DNA from: Eubacteriales bacterium
GTDB lineage: Bacteria > Bacillota > Clostridia > Lachnospirales > Lachnospiraceae
Assembly (NCBI GenBank): GCA_030533405.1
Contig: JAUNJF010000004.1
Location: 62,001 to 126,000, forward strand
Length of the DNA stretch: 64,000 nucleotides
Direction: 5' to 3'
Position numbers and translations under genes: made by a program. Under the pieces are notes generated by a model. It did no database searches and was not told where the DNA came from. It saw only the letters and a program-made list of their open reading frames with translations. Below are positions 44,897 to 54,523 of this stretch, piece after piece. Every line of letters begins with the position of its first letter. Within the stretch, counting starts at the first letter, position 1.

Positions 44897-46366
44897 ATGG
44901 ATTTTAGTTTAACTGCCGTGGAACTCGGTAAGAAAATTAAGAACAAAGAGATTTCGGTTGTGGAAGCAACAAAAGCATATTTAGATAGCTTAGAGGAAAA
45001 AGAAAAGGATATTAAGGCGTTTGTAACGATTGATCGTGAGGGTGCTTTAAAACGTGCGGAAGAAGTACAAGCATTAATAGATGAGGGTAAGTTGACAGGA
45101 CCATTAGCAGGTGTGCCTGTAGGAATCAAGGATAACATGTGTGTGGACGGTATGCTTACAACATGTTCTTCAAAGATTTTATCGAATTTCAAGCCAACCT
45201 TTACAGCAACTGCGGTACAGAAGTTAGAGGAAGCAGGCGCTGTTATCATTGGTAAAACAAACATGGATGAGTTTGCGATGGGTTCTACTTCAGAGACTTC
45301 GTATTATGGAGCAACAAAGAATCCATGGGATTTGGATCGTGTGCCTGGTGGTTCTTCCGGTGGTTCTGCAGCAGCAGTTGCAGCAGAGGAAGTACCTTAT
45401 GCATTGGGTTCTGACACAGGTGGAAGTATTCGTCAGCCTGCAGGATTTTGTGGTGTAACTGGTATTAAGCCAACCTATGGTCGTGTGTCACGTTATGGTT
45501 TGATTGCATATGGTTCTTCGCTTGATCAGATTGGACCTTTGGCAAAGGATGTAACAGATTGTGCTACAATCTTAGAGATTATCTGTGGAAAAGATGAAAA
45601 GGACTCTACTTCTGTGAAGGAGTCTGGGGATGACTTTACAGCTGCTTTAGTAGATGATGTGAAGGGAATGAAAATTGGTATTCCAAAAGATTATTTTGGA
45701 GCAGGCTTAGACCCAGAAGTAAAGGAAGGCGTGATGGCTGCTGCAAAGGTGCTTGAGGAAAAGGGGGCAATTGTAGAGGAGTTTGATTTAAGCTTGGTTG
45801 AATACGCAATTCCAGCTTATTATATCATTGCTTCTGCAGAGGCTAGTTCTAATTTAGAGCGTTTTGATGGTGTGAAATATGGATATCGTACAGAAGAGTT
45901 TTCGGACCTTCATAACATGTACAAAAAGACGCGTTCTGAAGGATTTGGACCAGAGGTTAAGAGAAGAATTATGTTAGGTTCTTTTGTTCTTTCTTCAGGA
46001 TATTTTGATGCGTACTATATGAAAGCATTACGTACAAAGGCATTGATTAAGCAGGCATTTGATAAAGCCTTTGAAAAATATGATGTGATACTTGGACCAG
46101 TTGCGCCAACGACAGCGCTTAAGATTGGTGAATCATTAAGTGATCCAATTAAAATGTATCTTGGTGATGTTTATACGGTATCTGTGAATTTGGCAGGTCT
46201 TCCAGGTATCTGTTTACCATGTGGTACAGATAGCAAGGGATTGCCAATCGGTTTACAGTTGCTTGGTAAACATTTTGATGAAAAGAGCATTATTCGTGCA
46301 GCATATGCATATGAGCAGACAAGAAGCTATGAAAGACCAGCATTTGCAACAGGAAAGGAGGCATAA
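44897..46366 (+). CDS. gatA: Asp-tRNA(Asn)/Glu-tRNA(Gln) amidotransferase subunit A
   Basis: A 489-residue amidase-signature enzyme with the Ser-cisSer-Lys triad visible in VGIKDNM, PGGSSGGSAAA and GSDTGGSIRQPA. It releases ammonia from glutamine for transfer by GatB. It starts after AAGGAGAT and ends two bases before gatB. Confidence 0.98.
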   Translation: MDFSLTAVELGKKIKNKEISVVEATKAYLDSLEEKEKDIKAFVTIDREGALKRAEEVQALIDEGKLTGPLAGVPVGIKDNMCVDGMLTTCSSKILSNFKPTFTATAVQKLEEAGAVIIGKTNMDEFAMGSTSETSYYGATKNPWDLDRVPGGSSGGSAAAVAAEEVPYALGSDTGGSIRQPAGFCGVTGIKPTYGRVSRYGLIAYGSSLDQIGPLAKDVTDCATILEIICGKDEKDSTSVKESGDDFTAALVDDVKGMKIGIPKDYFGAGLDPEVKEGVMAAAKVLEEKGAIVEEFDLSLVEYAIPAYYIIASAEASSNLERFDGVKYGYRTEEFSDLHNMYKKTRSEGFGPEVKRRIMLGSFVLSSGYFDAYYMKALRTKALIKQAFDKAFEKYDVILGPVAPTTALKIGESLSDPIKMYLGDVYTVSVNLAGLPGICLPCGTDSKGLPIGLQLLGKHFDEKSIIRAAYAYEQTRSYERPAFATGKEA

Positions 46367-46368
46367 AA

Positions 46369-47799
46369 ATGAGTAAAGTTTATGAAACAGTAATCGGTTT
46401 GGAAGTACACGTAGAGTTAGCAACAAAGACAAAGATTTTCTGTGGTTGTTCGACTGCATTTGGTGGAGCTCCTAATACACATACTTGTCCAGTTTGTACT
46501 GGTATGCCTGGTTCCCTTCCTGTATTAAATAAAGAGGTTGTAAATAAAGCAATCGCTGTAGGATTGGCAACCAATTGTACCATTACACAGAATTGTAAAT
46601 TTGATCGTAAGAATTATTTTTATCCAGATAATCCACAAAATTATCAGATTTCACAGCTTTACTATCCAATTTGTCGAGATGGTAAGGTAGAGATTTGTGT
46701 GGATGGCAAGAAGAAGTTTGTCGGAATTCACGAGATTCATATGGAGGAAGATGCGGGTAAGTTGATTCATGATCCATATACAGATAGTTCATTGGTAGAT
46801 TTTAACCGTTCTGGTGTACCTTTGATTGAAATCGTATCAGAACCGGATATGCGTTCTGCTGAGGAAGTAATTGCATATCTTGATAAGTTACGTACAACCA
46901 TTCAGTATCTTGGTGCGTCAGATTGTAAGTTGAATGAGGGTTCTATGCGTGCGGATGTGAACTTATCTATCCGTGAAGTAGGTGCAACAGAATTTGGTAC
47001 ACGAACAGAGATGAAGAACTTGAATTCCTTTAAGGCAATCGCAAGAGCGATTGAAAATGAGAGAGAGCGTCAGATTGACTTGTTAGAGGCAGGACAAGAG
47101 GTTGTTCAGGAAACAAGACGTTGGGATGATACAAAGGAATATTCTTATGCAATGCGTTCTAAAGAGGATGCGCAGGATTACCGTTATTTCCCAGATCCAG
47201 ACCTTGTGCCAATTATCATCAGTGATGCATGGTTAGAGGAAATTCGTAACAATCAGCCAGAATTCCGTGAGGAAAAAATGACTCGTTATCAGGAAGAATT
47301 TGGACTTCCAGAATATGATGCAGAGATTTTAACTGGAACAAAGAAGTTAGCGGATATCTTTGAGGAAACAGTTGCACTCGGTGCAAATCCAAAGAAGGTT
47401 TCAAACTGGTTGATGGTTGAAACAATGCGTCTTTTGAAGGAAAAAGAGATGGATGCAGATGATATTCAGTTCTCGGCCGCAAATCTTGCTAAATTGATTC
47501 AGCTTGCTGATTCACAGGCAATTAACTCAAGTGTTGCAAAAGAAGTGTTTGAAGTGATTTTTGAGAAAGATATCGATCCAGATCAATACGTGGAAGAAAA
47601 GGGATTGAAGACTGTAAATGATGAGGGTGAATTGCGCGCTACAGTAGAAAAGGTAATCGCTGAAAATCCACAGTCCGTAGAAGATTATAGAAATGGTAAA
47701 GAGAAAGCCATTGGATTCTTGGTAGGCCAGACGATGAAGGCTATGAAGGGTAAAGCAAATCCAGGAATGGTAAATCAAATTTTAAAAGAGTTATTATAA
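46369..47799 (+). CDS. gatB: Asp-tRNA(Asn)/Glu-tRNA(Gln) amidotransferase subunit B
   Basis: A 476-residue protein with the GatB catalytic domain (IGLEVHVEL, CPVCTGMPGSLPVLN, NYFYPDNPQNYQISQ, RSGVPLIEIVSEPD) and the C-terminal GatB/YqeY tRNA-binding domain. It phosphorylates and amidates misacylated tRNA. The start uses an AGGAGG site inside the end of gatA. Confidence 0.98.
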   Translation: MSKVYETVIGLEVHVELATKTKIFCGCSTAFGGAPNTHTCPVCTGMPGSLPVLNKEVVNKAIAVGLATNCTITQNCKFDRKNYFYPDNPQNYQISQLYYPICRDGKVEICVDGKKKFVGIHEIHMEEDAGKLIHDPYTDSSLVDFNRSGVPLIEIVSEPDMRSAEEVIAYLDKLRTTIQYLGASDCKLNEGSMRADVNLSIREVGATEFGTRTEMKNLNSFKAIARAIENERERQIDLLEAGQEVVQETRRWDDTKEYSYAMRSKEDAQDYRYFPDPDLVPIIISDAWLEEIRNNQPEFREEKMTRYQEEFGLPEYDAEILTGTKKLADIFEETVALGANPKKVSNWLMVETMRLLKEKEMDADDIQFSAANLAKLIQLADSQAINSSVAKEVFEVIFEKDIDPDQYVEEKGLKTVNDEGELRATVEKVIAENPQSVEDYRNGKEKAIGFLVGQTMKAMKGKANPGMVNQILKELL

Positions 47800-47806
47800 G
47801 ATATTT

Positions 47807-47840
47807 ACGGCTGTTGTGATGTGATATTTCCAACAGCCGT
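47807..47840 (+). other. perfect 10-bp hairpin between gatB and the receiver gene
   Basis: ACGGCTGTTG pairs perfectly with CAACAGCCGT across a 14-base loop. There is no T tract, so classical termination is not certain. It starts seven bases after the gatB stop and ends just before the receiver ribosome site. Confidence 0.6.
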
Positions 47841-47863
47841 TAAGAAGTTGAGGGGTGAATCCG

Positions 47864-48238
47864 ATGGGGGAGAATACGCAAAAGATAATTCTTGCGGTGG
47901 ATGATGAACCGTTGAATATTCGAATGATACAATTTGTGATGAAAGATGAACGGAATTACAAGTTGGTGTGTACAAATAGTGGTAAAGAAGCACTTTCTTT
48001 GCTCGAGGAACAAAATATTGATTTGGTGTTATTAGATGTAAAAATGCCTGAAATGGATGGTTTTGAAACGCTAGAAAAAATACAGGAAAAGTATAGTGTG
48101 CCAGTTGTGTTTTTGACTGCAGATCAAGATGCGGAAACAATTCAAAGGGCAGCAGATATGGGTGTGAAGAATTATCTTTCAAAACCATTTTTGCCTGCTG
48201 ATTTAAAGAAAATTGTGAAAGCTGTTTTGGATGAATAA
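47864..48238 (+). CDS. stand-alone receiver-domain response regulator
   Basis: A 124-residue CheY-like receiver with no output domain. The acidic pocket is AVDDEP, the phospho-acceptor Asp58 is in VLLDVKMPEMDG, Thr is in VFLTAD and Lys in YLSKPF. ATG 47864 follows AGGGGTG by eight bases. Its end overlaps the first possible start of the giant hybrid kinase, so it is a likely phosphorelay partner of that kinase, for instance from its HPt domain. Confidence 0.92.
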   Translation: MGENTQKIILAVDDEPLNIRMIQFVMKDERNYKLVCTNSGKEALSLLEEQNIDLVLLDVKMPEMDGFETLEKIQEKYSVPVVFLTADQDAETIQRAADMGVKNYLSKPFLPADLKKIVKAVLDE

Positions 48239-51200
48239 CAGAAAAACCAGGTGGGGATTTATGGAGAAAACAAAAGAAAAGAAGGACAAATTTTATAAAA
48301 GACAATCCTTTGTTATATCATTAATTGCACTGAGTTTGTTAATGATTGGTATTTTTTTGCTAAACGTTATGATTATTAAACGTTCAGAGAATGCCAGGAT
48401 GATGTCGGAAGGACAAATTCAGATGACCAGTATTACTGCTGAGGTGGAAAGTAATCTGTATCAGGCAGAATGTATGGTCGATGGTATGGCGAATTATCTC
48501 GAGCATTTATTGGAGAATAATGAGTCAAGCGATGACGAAATATGGAAATTTGTCGAAGAACAGCAAAGTAAAATTCAGGAAAAGTCAGACAATCAGTGTT
48601 TTGCAACCTATGTTGCGCATGATGAACGTTTGTATATGCAAGGGTTTACGCCAGGTGAAGATTGGGTACTTTCAGAACGTGCATGGTATATTGGTGCAAA
48701 GAAAAAAGCAGGTGGAGTCTTTATTTCTTCTCCTTATGTAGATGCGAGTACGGGAAAAATGTGTTACAGCGTATCGAAACTGTTGTCAGACGGAGAGACG
48801 ATTATCAGTGTGGACTACTACATGGATCGTATCCAGAATTTCATTGAGGAAATGAATCGCGAAAATGGTGGCATCAGTTTGATTGTCAACGAGAACGGAA
48901 TGATTGTAGGACATTCCAATGCAGAATATATTGGCAGGGGATATGAATCTCTTCCATACGCCGATATTGTAAAGAAAACATTTTCTTTGTATGGTGATTC
49001 TTTTGTTTACAAATCAAATGGTGTTGCCTATAACGTATTTTCGGATAAGACAATTTATGATTGGTATATGATTGTATGTGTAGAGCCTGGTAGTGTAAAT
49101 TCTTCTGTGGCAAAAGAATATCATATGATTTTATTTGTCATTTTATTACTGGCAGCTTGTCTGATCGGCTTATACATTTATAACTACAGAAATAAGTATC
49201 GTTCTGAACAGCGATTGATGGTAAAGGATAATGTTTTAAATTCGATTGAGGATGAATGGCAAAAATATAAAGCGATGCTTTTGACGCAGACACATCTAGC
49301 TGACTCTGGAGACTGGGGAAGAAACAATGTGATGGAGCAGATTCAGTTGATTACGGAATCGATGTCCGGAAGATTGGGGAACTTAATTCAAAAGCCAGAA
49401 GAGGAAATTGCGTACAAAGAAGATGAGACAGAATCGATTTCGAATGGTAATCACAAATCTAAATTTTTAGTGATTGTATGTATTATTGCATTAACCAGTT
49501 TGCTTGCGTTGACGATTAATACCATCACCCAATATCGATGGGGTAATACTAAAATGCAAAATGAGATGAAGGATTACTACTATCAAACCAAAGATTGGGT
49601 AACGGAAAACAAGAAGCTGGTAAATACTTTAGCACAGACGATATCTGTAAATCCGAAGTGTGTTGAGGATTATGAAGCGTGTGTGGAATATTTAAATGAC
49701 ATGGTAAGTGATTATGATGATATTTCTGTAGCGTATATTGTAAATCCAGAATGGGAACACACAGTTATTATGAATAACGGATGGGAACCACCTGAGGATT
49801 GGAAGGTGGAAGAGCGCGGATGGTATCAGGAAACGATGCAGTCCAATAATGAAAATGGATTTAATGTTTCGACGCCATATTTGGACGAGCAGACTGGCTA
49901 TTACTGTGTAACGCTCAGTCAAATTGTATATGATGCAAGAGGTAATCGAATTGGCTTGTTGGGTATCGATTACTATATGGATAAGTTGATTGATATTTTA
50001 GGTGAAAGTTATTCCGATGACGGTTATGCATTTTTGGTAGACATGGATTACAATGTGTTAAACCATCCAAATGATGCATATCAGATGAAACCAGATGCAT
50101 CTACGAATGCAGGTGATTTGTGCTATCGAGAGGTTTTGACAAGTGACGAAGTAACAATGATTAAGGACTACGATGGAAAACATCGTTTGTGTATTAGACA
50201 GGAAGAGGATATTTCTGGATTTACTGTTATTGTAGTAAAGAGCATGTGGATTATGTATCGAAACATGTTTGTGACGGATTTATTATTCCTTTTGCTGTTT
50301 GGACTTTGTATTATCATTGTCATGGTGATTATGAACAAACTGGGTCGGATGCAACAAAAAACAAATCAGGAATTAAAAATGGCGGCGGAAAGTGCGAGTG
50401 CAGCGAGTAAGGCCAAAAGTGATTTCCTTGCACAAATGTCTCATGAAATACGAACTCCAATCAATGCGGTTTTGGGTATGAATGAGATGATTCTACGTGA
50501 GAGTACAGATGGCGAGATTATTGATTACGCAACGAATATTCAAAGTGCAGGTCGAACATTGTTAAACCTAATCAACAGTATTTTGGATTTTTCAAAAATT
50601 GAAGATGGAAAGATGGAGATTGTACCAATTGAGTACGATACTGCCTCTATGATTAATGATTTGGTGCATATGATTTCTGATCGTGCAGAGAAGAAAAATT
50701 TGTTGTTAAGCCTTGAGGTGGATTCCACAATTCCGAAAACATTGTATGGCGATGATGTTCGAATTCGACAGATTATTACCAATTTGCTGACCAATGCGGT
50801 GAAGTATACGCCAAAAGGAACGGTTACGTTGACGATTCGTTCTGAACAGGCTGAAGATGCACAGGGAATTAACTTGTATGTGGAAGTAAAGGATACTGGA
50901 ATGGGTATCAAAGAGGAGGATATCGAGAAGCTGTTTATGTCCTTCCAAAGACTGGATTTAAAGAAAAATCGTAATGTGGAGGGAACCGGTCTTGGTATTT
51001 CCATTGTACAAAGATTGCTTTCTCTTATGAACAGTAGTCTTCAGGTGCATAGTGTGTATGGAAAGGGTTCTGTATTTTCATTTACTATTTATCAAAAGGT
51101 GGTGGATGGAACACCAATTGGTGATTATAAGGAACGATTGGAAAAGAGTAAGCGTGAGGCGAAAAATAATACCTTTATTTATGCGCCGGATGCAAAGATT

Positions 51201-52112
51201 TTAATTGTAGATGATTATCCACTGAATTTAAAAGTTGCATCAGGATTATTAAAACGTTGTGGTATTATTCCGGTTACAGCATTAAGCGGAAAGCAATGTC
51301 TGGAAACTGTGAAGGAAATGAAGTTTGATATTATCTTTTTGGATCATATGATGCCAGAGATGGATGGTATTGAAACGTTACAGGCACTTAGAGAATCAGG
51401 AGATTTGCCAGAGAAAACAAAGGTTGTGATGATGACTGCGAACGCCATTTCTGGTGCGAGAGAGGAATATATCGGTGCAGGTTTTGATGAATATTTGACA
51501 AAACCAATTGAGATTGGACAGTTAGAACGTGTGCTTAAGAATTTCTTGCCAAAAGAAAAGATATCCTTTAAGACAGAAACGCAATCACTGAGCCAAGAGG
51601 TGGCTGAAAAGGCGGAGCAGAATGGGGATATTACAGAAGAAATAGCGGAAACACAGACGAATGTCTTGAGGGAATCAGACACAAGTCAACAACAAGAAAA
51701 TGAGGAAGGGTTACAGGAGGAAAATGAAATGGGAGAGGATACATTTACCCCAAGTGAATTATTAGAAATATCACAGTGCTTATCAGAACTTTCGGTAGAA
51801 GAGGGATTGTCATACTGTATGGAGTCAAAATCATTTTATTTAGAGATATTGGCAGACTATATTGACGAGGATAAGGAAACTGTTTTGGATGGTTATTTGG
51901 AGAGCGAGGATATGAAGAATTATGCCATTGTGGTACATAGCCTAAAGGGTGTATCCAAAACAATTGGATGTAATTCGTTGTATGAAAAGACGTTCGCATT
52001 ACAAAAAGCATCCGAAGAAGAGGATTTAGCGTTCGTGAAAGAAAATCATGGACCAGCAATGAAGCAGTATGTTGCGTTAAAGAAAGCAATTGCAGAATAT
52101 TTGAATAAATAA
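48231..52112 (+). CDS. giant hybrid histidine kinase with two extracellular sensor modules, REC and HPt
   Basis: About 1290 residues. Order: helix (about 24-44), first dCache-like sensor (about 45-297), helix (about 298-318), cytoplasmic linker, helix (about 410-430), second dCache-like sensor (about 435-675), helix (about 678-700). The kinase part follows: HisKA with His738 (MSHEIRTPINAVLG), ATPase (GTGLGISIVQRLL), receiver with Asp1038 (FLDHMMPEMDG), acidic linker and an HPt domain with His1236 (VVHSLKGVSKTIG). Both sensors share a W.....ERGWY/ERAWY motif followed by SxPYxDxxTGxxCxxxS typical of Cache. Start 48231 overlaps the receiver gene; ATG 48261 after GGTGGGG may be the true start. 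Confidence 0.92.
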   Translation: MNNRKTRWGFMEKTKEKKDKFYKRQSFVISLIALSLLMIGIFLLNVMIIKRSENARMMSEGQIQMTSITAEVESNLYQAECMVDGMANYLEHLLENNESSDDEIWKFVEEQQSKIQEKSDNQCFATYVAHDERLYMQGFTPGEDWVLSERAWYIGAKKKAGGVFISSPYVDASTGKMCYSVSKLLSDGETIISVDYYMDRIQNFIEEMNRENGGISLIVNENGMIVGHSNAEYIGRGYESLPYADIVKKTFSLYGDSFVYKSNGVAYNVFSDKTIYDWYMIVCVEPGSVNSSVAKEYHMILFVILLLAACLIGLYIYNYRNKYRSEQRLMVKDNVLNSIEDEWQKYKAMLLTQTHLADSGDWGRNNVMEQIQLITESMSGRLGNLIQKPEEEIAYKEDETESISNGNHKSKFLVIVCIIALTSLLALTINTITQYRWGNTKMQNEMKDYYYQTKDWVTENKKLVNTLAQTISVNPKCVEDYEACVEYLNDMVSDYDDISVAYIVNPEWEHTVIMNNGWEPPEDWKVEERGWYQETMQSNNENGFNVSTPYLDEQTGYYCVTLSQIVYDARGNRIGLLGIDYYMDKLIDILGESYSDDGYAFLVDMDYNVLNHPNDAYQMKPDASTNAGDLCYREVLTSDEVTMIKDYDGKHRLCIRQEEDISGFTVIVVKSMWIMYRNMFVTDLLFLLLFGLCIIIVMVIMNKLGRMQQKTNQELKMAAESASAASKAKSDFLAQMSHEIRTPINAVLGMNEMILRESTDGEIIDYATNIQSAGRTLLNLINSILDFSKIEDGKMEIVPIEYDTASMINDLVHMISDRAEKKNLLLSLEVDSTIPKTLYGDDVRIRQIITNLLTNAVKYTPKGTVTLTIRSEQAEDAQGINLYVEVKDTGMGIKEEDIEKLFMSFQRLDLKKNRNVEGTGLGISIVQRLLSLMNSSLQVHSVYGKGSVFSFTIYQKVVDGTPIGDYKERLEKSKREAKNNTFIYAPDAKILIVDDYPLNLKVASGLLKRCGIIPVTALSGKQCLETVKEMKFDIIFLDHMMPEMDGIETLQALRESGDLPEKTKVVMMTANAISGAREEYIGAGFDEYLTKPIEIGQLERVLKNFLPKEKISFKTETQSLSQEVAEKAEQNGDITEEIAETQTNVLRESDTSQQQENEEGLQEENEMGEDTFTPSELLEISQCLSELSVEEGLSYCMESKSFYLEILADYIDEDKETVLDGYLESEDMKNYAIVVHSLKGVSKTIGCNSLYEKTFALQKASEEEDLAFVKENHGPAMKQYVALKKAIAEYLNK

Positions 52113-52164
52113 TGGAAAATGATGCATCCTATTTTTATATGAATAAGAAAAGTGAGGTAAAAAT

Positions 52165-52596
52165 ATGGATGCAAATACGATTGAATTGTTAAAGGAATGT
52201 AGTTCAGGCTGTAAGATGGCGATTGATAGTATTTCGCAGATTCGAGACTATGTACAGGATGCAAAGCTGCGAGAACTATTGATGGCATATAATCAAAAGC
52301 ATGTGGAGTTACAGACGAAGATTCGTCAATTGTTGGGACAGTGTGATGAAGAAGATAAGGATCCAAGTTTAATGGCGGAGTGGTGCTCCAAAATGAAAAT
52401 CAGTATGAAAATGAATATGCATCCAGATGATCATCAGGTTGCCAAACTGATGATGGATGGCTGTAATATGGGAATTCAATCGGTTAGTGAGTATGTAAAC
52501 AAATATCCAGACGCTTCACCACAGGCACAGGATGTAGCGAAGGAGTTAATTAAGGCAGAAGAAGACTTTATGATTGAGATGAAGGAATTTGTTTAA
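52165..52596 (+). CDS. small helical protein, DUF2383/ferritin-like
   Basis: A 143-residue protein made of four predicted helices: IELLKECSSGCKMAIDSISQIRDYV, LRELLMAYNQKHVELQTKIRQLL, then MAEWCSKMKISMKMNMHPDD... and AKELIKAEEDFMIEMKEF. This is the layout of DUF2383-type, ferritin-like bundles. No complete di-iron motif is evident. It starts after GTGAGGT, 52 bases past the hybrid kinase, and may be co-transcribed with it. Function unknown. Confidence 0.7.
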   Translation: MDANTIELLKECSSGCKMAIDSISQIRDYVQDAKLRELLMAYNQKHVELQTKIRQLLGQCDEEDKDPSLMAEWCSKMKISMKMNMHPDDHQVAKLMMDGCNMGIQSVSEYVNKYPDASPQAQDVAKELIKAEEDFMIEMKEFV

Positions 52597-52598
52597 TC

Positions 52599-52680
52599 TA
52601 GGAAATTGTGATACTCAATTTAGGTGGTTGACAGTTGTACAACATTAATCTGCATGATTGAGAGTATCACAATTACTTAA
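52599..52680. repeat. internally deleted palindromic element, copy C
   Basis: About 80 bases hold only the two outer arms of the element family: AATTGTGATACTCAAT on the left, AGTTGTACAAC at the junction, and ATTGAGAGTATCACAATT on the right. The inner hairpin of copies A and B (about 130 bases) is missing. Its terminal stem TTGTGATACTC / GAGTATCACAA differs from copies A and B at several positions on both arms at once. It sits in the gap before the aminopeptidase P gene. Confidence 0.82.
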
Positions 52681-52708
52681 GATTAAAACAAATAAGAAAG
52701 GGATTAGC

Positions 52709-54514
52709 ATGAATTGCGTAAATGAGAGAATAAATAAGCTACGTCAGCTTATGAAGGAACATGGAATGGATGCGTATATCATTCCAACAGAGGATTATCA
52801 TAATTCGGAATATGTAGGTGAATATTTTAAAGCAAGAGAATATATGTCTGGATTTACGGGGTCTGCTGGAACGTTAGTGGTTTTAGCAGACCGTGCTGCT
52901 TTATGGACAGATGGAAGATATTTTTTGCAGGCAGAAAGCCAGCTTGAGACATCTGAGATTGTATTAATGCGTGCAGGTCAGCCTGATGTACCAAAGATTG
53001 CAGAGTATTTAAAAGAACAATTACCAGCACATGGTGTCGTCGGATTTGATGGTAGAACGGTTAGTAATCGATTTGTTCGAGAGGTTATGGAGATTGCGGG
53101 AGATAAAGCATTTTCGTTTGCAGGTGATGAAGATTTGGTGGACTTGGTATGGGAGAAACGTCCAAGTATTTCAAAAGAGCCTGTATGGAAAGTAGAAGAC
53201 GAATGGGTTGGAATGAACAGAAGTCAAAAACTTGCGATGGTGCGGGAGAAAATGCAGAAAAAGAAGACAGATGTGTTATTGGTGACGGCATTAGATGATA
53301 TTGCCTGGCTACTTAATTTGAGGGGAGCAGATGTTGCTTATACCCCTGTGTTTTTGGCATACATGATGATTCGATTGGAAAGCGCAACGCTTTGTGTACA
53401 TGAAGAAATTTTGTCTGAGAAAATTGTAAATGAATTAAAAGAGAATGGGATTGACATCATGCCTTATGACGCAGTGGATGCTTTGGTAAAAGAAATTGCA
53501 GAGGAACAGGTGGTTTGGGTAGAGGAAGGACAGGTGAATTATCATCTGACAAACTGTATTCCTGCGTCTGTGAAAAAATATAATGCGATCAATCCGATTG
53601 TTGGCATGAAAGCAAAAAAGACAGTACAGGAGATGGAACATATTTGCGAGGCACATATCAAAGATGGTGTGGCTGTTACCAAATTTATTTACTGGTTAAA
53701 ACAACAGGTAAAAACATCTAAGGTGACAGAGTGCTCGGCTGCTACGAAATTATTGGAGTTTCGAAAGCAAATGGATGGATTTCTGGATCAAAGTTTTGAC
53801 CCGATTATTGCATATGGAGCGCACGGTGCGATTATTCATTATTCTGCAACGGAGCAGACAGATGCAGTTATGGAAGCAAAGGGACTTTGCCTTGCAGATA
53901 CAGGTGGACATTATAAAGAGGGAACAACGGATATTACAAGAACAATTGCGTTGGGTCCTGTAACAGAAGAAGAAAAAAGGGCATTTACACTTGTATTAAA
54001 GGGAAATTTGAATCTGGGTGCTGCAGTATTTATGGAGGGCTGCTGTGGACAGAACTTGGATTATCTTGCAAGAAAACCGCTTTGGGAGCACCAGTTGGAT
54101 TTTAATCATGGAACGGGACATGGTGTTGGATATATTTTAAATGTACATGAAGGCCCACAACGAATTCACTGGAGAATTACCAAGGATACCCATGCTGTGC
54201 CGTTAGAAGAGGGGATGTTGATCTCGAATGAGCCAGGATTGTATATTCCAGGGCAATTCGGCATACGTCATGAAAACTTGGTGTTATGTCGTAAGGGTGA
54301 GAAAAATGATTATGGGCAGTTTATGTATTTTGAAACAGTAACTATGGTGCCGTTTGACCGTGAGGCGATAGACTGTGATTTAATGACGAAAGAAGAACTG
54401 GAACTGTTGAATGCATATCACAAAAAGGTTTACGAAAAATTGGTGCCATATATGAACAAAGAGGAAGCTGCATGGTTGAAAGAGGCAACTTCCCCACTTA
54501 GTCTATCGAAATAA
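52709..54514 (+). CDS. Xaa-Pro aminopeptidase, M24 family (AMPP3-like)
   Basis: A 601-residue peptidase with two creatinase-N domains (about 1-300), an M24 pita-bread domain and a short C-terminal domain, the long three-domain layout of cytosolic eukaryotic-type aminopeptidase P. Metal ligands are visible: the Asp pair in LADTGGHYKEGTTDITRT, His in NHGTGHGVGY, and Glu in SNEPGLY and RHENLV. It releases N-terminal residues before proline. ATG 52709 follows AAAGGG; the longer frame upstream runs into element C and is not used. Confidence 0.95.
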   Translation: MNCVNERINKLRQLMKEHGMDAYIIPTEDYHNSEYVGEYFKAREYMSGFTGSAGTLVVLADRAALWTDGRYFLQAESQLETSEIVLMRAGQPDVPKIAEYLKEQLPAHGVVGFDGRTVSNRFVREVMEIAGDKAFSFAGDEDLVDLVWEKRPSISKEPVWKVEDEWVGMNRSQKLAMVREKMQKKKTDVLLVTALDDIAWLLNLRGADVAYTPVFLAYMMIRLESATLCVHEEILSEKIVNELKENGIDIMPYDAVDALVKEIAEEQVVWVEEGQVNYHLTNCIPASVKKYNAINPIVGMKAKKTVQEMEHICEAHIKDGVAVTKFIYWLKQQVKTSKVTECSAATKLLEFRKQMDGFLDQSFDPIIAYGAHGAIIHYSATEQTDAVMEAKGLCLADTGGHYKEGTTDITRTIALGPVTEEEKRAFTLVLKGNLNLGAAVFMEGCCGQNLDYLARKPLWEHQLDFNHGTGHGVGYILNVHEGPQRIHWRITKDTHAVPLEEGMLISNEPGLYIPGQFGIRHENLVLCRKGEKNDYGQFMYFETVTMVPFDREAIDCDLMTKEELELLNAYHKKVYEKLVPYMNKEEAAWLKEATSPLSLSK

Positions 54515-54523
54515 TATAAAAGA

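Noticed and set aside
52658..52708. Extended N-terminus of the aminopeptidase reaching into element C
   Set aside because: The extra residues come from the repeat; the family start with AAAGGG upstream is at 52709.
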